From NCBI GenBank assembly GCA_030431185.1, contig JAUIJO010000123.1:1-9432 (forward strand): DNA of 9,432 nt, in the 5' to 3' direction. The notes below the pieces were generated by a model. It ran no database searches, had not been told where the DNA came from, and saw only the letters and a list, made by a program, of their open reading frames with translations. The position numbers and the translations under genes are program-made. Origin of the DNA: Gammaproteobacteria bacterium. GTDB lineage: Bacteria > Pseudomonadota > Gammaproteobacteria > Xanthomonadales > Xanthomonadaceae. Below, one piece after another: positions 6,356 through 9,432 of the stretch; position 1 is the stretch's first letter; every line of letters begins with the position of its first letter.

Positions 6356-6371
6356 GCAACAATATTGGCGA
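6356..6371. promoter_or_regulatory. Candidate Lrp/AsnC operator in the lrp-ald intergenic region
   Basis: GCAACAATATTGGCGA is an AT-centred, roughly symmetric site with the perfect core CAATATTG (6360-6367). It lies between the two divergent genes. It loosely resembles the degenerate Lrp consensus (AT-rich centre with C/G-bearing flanks), matching about 10 of 15 positions by eye. Another 8-base palindrome, TGGCGCCA, lies at 6344-6351. Binding is inferred, not shown. Confidence 0.3.
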
Positions 6372-6392
6372 GAAAGTGCGTGATCCTTCGAT

Positions 6393-6398
6393 CATAAT
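6393..6398 (+). promoter_or_regulatory. Candidate -10 box of ald
   Basis: CATAAT matches the sigma-70 -10 consensus at five of six positions and sits in the most AT-rich part of the intergenic region. At 16-18 bases upstream there is only a poor -35 (around GAGAAA at 6370-6375); TTGGCG at 6365-6370 is 22 bases away, too far. A weak -35 next to an Lrp-like gene would fit an activator-dependent promoter. Confidence 0.35.
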
Positions 6399-6468
6399 TT
6401 GCCACCCCCACCTCGCACGCGGGGGCGTCCTTCCATCCCCTCGTTCCAGCCCCTGGAGAGCTACCGCC

Positions 6469-7587
6469 ATGCGTATCGGCGTCCCCACCGAAATCAAGAA
6501 CAATGAGTATCGCGTCGGCCTGGTGCCGGCTTCCGTCCAGGAACTCGTCAACAATGGCCACGAGGTCGTGGTCCAGAGTGGTGCTGGCCTTGGCATCGAC
6601 CTCACCGACGAGAACTACGTCGCCGCCGGCGCCAGCATCGCCGCGACGGCCGACGAGGTGTTCGCCCAGGCCGACATGATCGTCAAGGTCAAGGAGCCGC
6701 TGGCCGAAGAGCGCAGCAAGCTGCGCAAGGGCCAGATCCTGTTCACCTACCTGCACCTCGCGCCCGACGCGCCGCAGACGAAGGACCTGGTCGATTCCGG
6801 CGCGATCTGCATCGCGTACGAGACCGTCACCGCCGCCAACGGCTCGCTGCCCCTGCTGACGCCGATGTCCGAAGTCGCCGGGCGCCTCGCCCCGCAGGTC
6901 GGCGCGCATGCGCTGGAGAAGGCACAGGGCGGACGCGGCGTGCTGCTCGGCGGCGTGCCCGGCGTCTCCGCGGCGGAAGTCGTCGTGCTCGGCGGCGGCG
7001 TGTCCGGCACCCATGCCACCACGATAGCCGTGGGCATGGGCGCCAAGGTCACCGTCGTCGACCGCTCCGCCGACGCGCTCAAGCGCCTGGCCAACCAGTT
7101 CGGTACGTCGATCTCGACCGTGTTCTCCACCCAGGCCGTGATCGAGGACCTGGTCCGCCGCGCCGACCTGCTCATCGGCACCGTGCTGATCCCCGGCGCC
7201 GCCGCGCCCAAGCTGGTGACGCGCGAGATGGTCAAGACCATGAAGCCCGGTGCGGTGATCGTCGACGTCGCCATCGACCAGGGCGGCTGCGTGGAGACCT
7301 CGCGGGCCACCACCCACGCCGACCCGACCTACGTGGTCGACGACGTGGTGCACTACTGCGTCGCCAACATGCCCGGCGCGGTCGCGCGCACCTCGACCTT
7401 CGCGCTCAACAGCGTCACCCTGCCCTTCACCCTGGCGCTCGCCAACAAGGGCTGGAAGAAGGCACTGGCCGACGACGTGCACCTGCGCAACGGCCTCAAT
7501 GTCTGCGAAGGCAAGATCACCTGCGAGCCGGTCGCGCTGGCCCAGGACCTGCCCTTCGTGTCGGCCGAGTCCGCGCTCGGCCTGTAA
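6469..7587 (+). CDS. ald: Alanine dehydrogenase
   Basis: The enzyme catalyses the reversible NAD-dependent oxidative deamination of L-alanine to pyruvate and ammonium in the cytosol, usually as a hexamer. The 372-residue length is standard. Numbering matches the structurally studied enzymes: Arg15, Lys75 (in KVKEPL), His96 (in TYLHLA) and Asp270 (in VDVAIDQGG) are all present. The N-terminal signature MRIGVPTEIKNNEYRVGLVP is intact. The Rossmann fold has VLGGGVSGTHA (173-183) and the NAD-ribose acidic residue Asp198 (VTVVDRS). MPGAVARTST and the C-terminal LRNGLNVCEGKIT are also family-typical. ATG 6469 is preceded by GGAG at 6455-6458 (10-base spacing). The frame stays open upstream to about 6292, but the conserved N-terminus starts at 6469. 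Regulation is probably by the divergent Lrp-like protein; transcription stops at the hairpin after 7612. Confidence 0.97.
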   Translation: MRIGVPTEIKNNEYRVGLVPASVQELVNNGHEVVVQSGAGLGIDLTDENYVAAGASIAATADEVFAQADMIVKVKEPLAEERSKLRKGQILFTYLHLAPDAPQTKDLVDSGAICIAYETVTAANGSLPLLTPMSEVAGRLAPQVGAHALEKAQGGRGVLLGGVPGVSAAEVVVLGGGVSGTHATTIAVGMGAKVTVVDRSADALKRLANQFGTSISTVFSTQAVIEDLVRRADLLIGTVLIPGAAAPKLVTREMVKTMKPGAVIVDVAIDQGGCVETSRATTHADPTYVVDDVVHYCVANMPGAVARTSTFALNSVTLPFTLALANKGWKKALADDVHLRNGLNVCEGKITCEPVALAQDLPFVSAESALGL

Positions 7588-7612
7588 GCGGGCGCCACGA
7601 CGATGCAAACAG

Positions 7613-7642
7613 GGCGGCGCCTGCAGGGGCGCCGCCTTTTTT
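7613..7642 (+). terminator. Factor-independent terminator after ald
   Basis: A 9-bp perfect stem (GGCGGCGCC 7613-7621 / GGCGCCGCC 7628-7636) with a 6-base loop is followed by six T's (7637-7642). It starts 25 bases after the ald stop. In the minus direction the T-run after the stem is only three bases, so it would be a weak stop for the convergent SDR gene. Confidence 0.92.
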
Positions 7643-7708
7643 CATGGCCGCCCCAGGGGACCCGCGCGCATCGCGCGACGCGGGGCCGGTCGGGACGGAC
7701 CCGTCGCC

Positions 7709-8455
7709 TCAGCGGATGCCGCCGCCCGCGTACAGGTGTTCGCCGCTGAGCCACCTCGCCTCGTCGGAAGCGAGGAAGGCGGCGATGGACGCGATGTCGT
7801 CGGGCTGCCCCATGCGGCCGAGCGGCGTCTGCGCGACCACCTCGGCCGCCATGTCCGAACCGATGATGCCGCCCGCATGGGTGCCCTCGGTCTCGACCAT
7901 GCCCGGGTTCAGCGCATTGACGCGGATGCCGCGCGGACCCAGCTCGCGCGACAGCACGCCGGTGATCGCATCCACGGCGCCCTTGGTCGCGCTGTACACC
8001 GCGCTGCCGGGCGGGACCACGCGGGTGACCACCGAGCCGATGTTGATGATGCTCGCGCCTTCGCCGAGGTGGGGGGCGGCCGCCTGGGTGACGAGCAGCA
8101 GGCCGAGCACGTTGACGTTGAACTGGCGATGGAAGTGGACCTCGTCGATCTCATCAAGGGCGGCGAACTCGTACACACCCGAGTTGTTGACGAGGATGTC
8201 GAGGTGGCCGAATGTCTCGATCGCCGCGGCGACGAGGCCCTCGGCGTCCGCCTTGCTGGAGACGTCGCCCTGCACCGCGACGGCCTGTCCGCCCTTGGCG
8301 GCGATGGCGTTCACGACGGCGTCGGCGCCCTCGCGGCTCGATGCGTAGTTGACGACGACCGAGGCGCCGGCGGCGGCGAGTGAGGTCGCGATGGCGGCGC
8401 CGATGCCCTTGGATGCGCCCGTGACGATGGCGACCTTGCCTTGCAGCTTGCTCAT
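7709..8455 (-). CDS. Short-chain dehydrogenase/reductase (SDR), classical type
   Basis: The 248-residue protein is a complete classical SDR. The nucleotide-binding motif TGASKGIG is at 12-19. Asn36-Tyr-Ala-Ser-Ser after the second strand suggests NADP(H) preference, as in glucose-1-dehydrogenase-like members. Asp64-Val contacts the adenine. NNSG (90-93) replaces the commoner NNAG, a frequent natural variant. The catalytic tetrad is Asn115, Ser141, Tyr154 and Lys158 (YSATK). The C-terminal half has RVNALNPGMVETEG and the closing WLSGEHLYAGGGIR. The substrate cannot be assigned; FabG-like or sugar/alcohol oxidoreductases are both possible. ATG 8455 has AGGA in CAGGACATCACC just upstream on the minus strand, and the fold begins there. 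The frame stays open further upstream to 8818, but that part has no conserved content. The gene is convergent with ald. Confidence 0.93.
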   Translation of the reverse strand: MSKLQGKVAIVTGASKGIGAAIATSLAAAGASVVVNYASSREGADAVVNAIAAKGGQAVAVQGDVSSKADAEGLVAAAIETFGHLDILVNNSGVYEFAALDEIDEVHFHRQFNVNVLGLLLVTQAAAPHLGEGASIINIGSVVTRVVPPGSAVYSATKGAVDAITGVLSRELGPRGIRVNALNPGMVETEGTHAGGIIGSDMAAEVVAQTPLGRMGQPDDIASIAAFLASDEARWLSGEHLYAGGGIR

Positions 8456-8471
8456 GGTGATGTCCTGTTCG

Positions 8472-8497
8472 TGGGAAATGGAAAATGGGAAATGGAA
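8472..8497 (-). repeat. Direct repeat in the leader of the SDR gene
   Basis: TGGGAAATGGAA occurs at 8472-8483 and again at 8486-8497 on the plus strand, with two A's between. On the SDR sense strand this is a pyrimidine-rich tract of alternating TTCC and CATTT blocks, about 17 bases upstream of the start codon. It stands out as AT-rich against the surrounding GC-rich DNA. It could be a translation or transcription enhancer in the 5' leader, or a simple slippage product. Confidence 0.6.
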
Positions 8498-8937
8498 GAC
8501 CGGGGCGGCCGCGCCGATGCGCGCCGCCTCCCACGACATGCGAACGCAGGCGCTTCGACGGAAGGGACGAAACCGGGAATGAGCATCCCGCCGGCGGGAA
8601 AGCGGGCACGGCGGCATGCGCAACCCGGCCTTTCGCCGGTCGAGCATGCGGCGCGGGAGGCGCAGGGCAAGGCGGCCTCGTCGACCGGGCGAACCCTTGC
8701 CCGCCCGGCCGGGGCAACGGATCCGCTGCAAAGGGGGGAATTCGGCGTTCGCTGGCGTGAGGTTGGACCGCTTGCGAGGCATTGGCGAACGCAGGGCGCT
8801 GGGCCGGGGACGAGGCAAGGCAACCCGGGATCACGACGCCCGGCCGGACATCAGGGCAAGGGCCCAGTCGGGCTCCCGGCATCCGGAAGCCTGATCAGCC
8901 ATCGCCAACGTCATCGCCAACGCCCGGCGACGTCGCG
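8498..8937. other. Intergenic region without a convincing gene
   Basis: About 440 bases separate the SDR leader from the M64 peptidase stop. All open frames here are Arg/Pro/Ala-rich and show no domain, signal peptide or good ribosome site, so I call no gene. Visible structure: a 14-base perfect palindrome TCCCGCCGGCGGGA (8586-8599), an 8-bp inverted repeat GGGCAAGG (8665-8672) / CCTTGCCC (8695-8702), and an 11-base direct repeat CATCGCCAACG (8900-8910 and 8912-8922) just beyond the peptidase stop. No intrinsic terminator with a T-run is seen for the peptidase gene. The region may hold the SDR promoter or the remains of a decayed gene. Confidence 0.5.
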
Positions 8938-9432
8938 CTACCGGCTGTACATGTCGATCATTGCCTCGATCGCATCCTGGCAGACCTGGCAGAACGCATC
9001 GGTGCGCGTGAACATCATGCAGTCGAGTTGCGGGCGGTAGTAGCCCGTCGCGGAATAGTTCGCCCCCTGGAACGCGCCCACCGCGTCGCGCTGGGGCGAA
9101 CGCGCGAACATCGCCTCGATGTGCGCCTGTTCCTCGTGGAAGAGCGCGCTCATCTCGGCCTCCGGGCGCCGGTCGGCGCGCAGCTGCTTGCGGCGCGCCT
9201 GGATGACGCGCTCGTAGGCCTCGTATTCGTCCTTCGGCCACGGCGTCGGCACCGGAGTCGCGGGCGTCACCCGCGACAGCCACTTCACGCGCGCGGGATC
9301 GAGCAGCGCGGTGACATTCGGCTCCCAGGGCTCGACGCTGGGATGGTCCGCCGCGCCATAGGCCACCGGCGAGGTGTAGTACTCGTCCGCCAATCCGGCG
9401 AAGTGGTGGCCGAACTCGTGCACGAAGACATA
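8938..9432 (-). CDS. M64-family (IgA-peptidase type) zinc metallopeptidase, C-terminal part
   Basis: The last 164 residues of a minus-strand gene are present; the N-terminal part lies beyond the right edge. Just inside the edge is the zinc site VHEFGHHFAGLADEYY, an HExxH motif with a following Gly-x-x-Asp-Glu that fits the M64 family (the family of Clostridium ramosum IgA peptidase). Downstream come the conserved Asn-Tyr and Tyr-Arg-Pro features (GANYSATGYYRPQLDCMMF). The terminal cysteine group follows, Cys-x(11)-Cys-x2-Cys (DCMMFTRTDAFCQVCQDAI), probably disulphide-bonded in an exported enzyme. The stop is TAG at 8938-8940. A signal peptide would be expected but cannot be seen. Cleavage of IgA is not implied: most bacterial members have unknown substrates. 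The GTG at 9423 is an internal valine, not a start. Confidence 0.87.
   Translation of the reverse strand, partial: YVFVHEFGHHFAGLADEYYTSPVAYGAADHPSVEPWEPNVTALLDPARVKWLSRVTPATPVPTPWPKDEYEAYERVIQARRKQLRADRRPEAEMSALFHEEQAHIEAMFARSPQRDAVGAFQGANYSATGYYRPQLDCMMFTRTDAFCQVCQDAIEAMIDMYSR

Noticed and set aside
6292..6468. In-frame upstream extension of ald
   Set aside because: The enzyme's conserved first residue and Arg15/Lys75/His96 numbering fit exactly with a start at 6469, which has its own GGAG.
6316..7608. A 430-codon minus-strand frame opposite ald
   Set aside because: It is antisense to a gene with every catalytic residue of alanine dehydrogenase, and its composition is typical of a shadow frame.
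7663..7677. CGCGCG-CAT-CGCGCG hairpin as terminator of the SDR gene
   Set aside because: No T-run follows in the minus direction and such short GC stems are frequent in this composition.
8456..8818. In-frame upstream extension of the SDR gene
   Set aside because: The extension is Arg/Pro-rich and unrelated to SDRs; a proper AGGA site and the canonical N-terminus place the start at 8455.

Overview
The window is GC-rich bacterial chromosomal DNA. Gene density, strong Shine-Dalgarno sites and factor-independent terminators fit a gammaproteobacterium. The gene set (an MscS channel with a large periplasmic domain, an RcnB-family protein, an AraJ-type exporter, a divergent Lrp/Ald pair, an M64 peptidase) suggests the Xanthomonadaceae/Lysobacteraceae (Lysobacter, Luteimonas or a relative). 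That placement is an inference from gene content and composition, not a database match. No tRNA, rRNA, CRISPR, insertion sequence, integrase or phage gene was seen, so this looks like ordinary core chromosome rather than an island.

Layout. Positions 2-100 carry the last 32 codons of an unidentified plus-strand gene. Positions 311-2851 encode an 846-residue MscS-superfamily mechanosensitive channel. Positions 2949-3332 encode a small exported RcnB-family protein, closed by a strong terminator at 3362-3389. Positions 3596-3886 encode a DUF427 protein, followed after 5 bases by a 56-residue basic protein (3892-4062). A 12-TM drug/sugar-efflux type MFS transporter lies on the minus strand (4083-5297), convergent with that pair. 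A small plus-strand membrane protein starts at 5492. It has no in-frame stop before 6329, so its reading frame runs antisense through the whole next gene. That gene is an Lrp/AsnC-family regulator (minus, 5825-6283), divergent from alanine dehydrogenase ald (6469-7587), which ends in a clear terminator at 7613-7642. A short-chain dehydrogenase (minus, 7709-8455) follows, then about 480 bases without a convincing gene. Last is the C-terminal part of an M64-family zinc metallopeptidase (minus, 8938 to beyond the window edge).

How the genes work together. The only clear functional unit is the divergent lrp-like/ald pair: AsnC/Lrp proteins next to ald commonly sense alanine and control the dehydrogenase, which interconverts L-alanine and pyruvate with NAD. 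MscS (osmotic safety valve) and RcnB (periplasmic metal homeostasis or envelope stress) are both envelope functions but share no obvious operon logic beyond adjacency. The DUF427 gene and the small basic ORF are close enough to be co-transcribed. The rest look like independent housekeeping or accessory genes.

I did not find a convincing undescribed system. The points most worth a second look are the stop-less small membrane gene overlapping lrp, a possible leaderless start for lrp, the palindrome in front of rcnB, and the DUF427/basic-protein pair.
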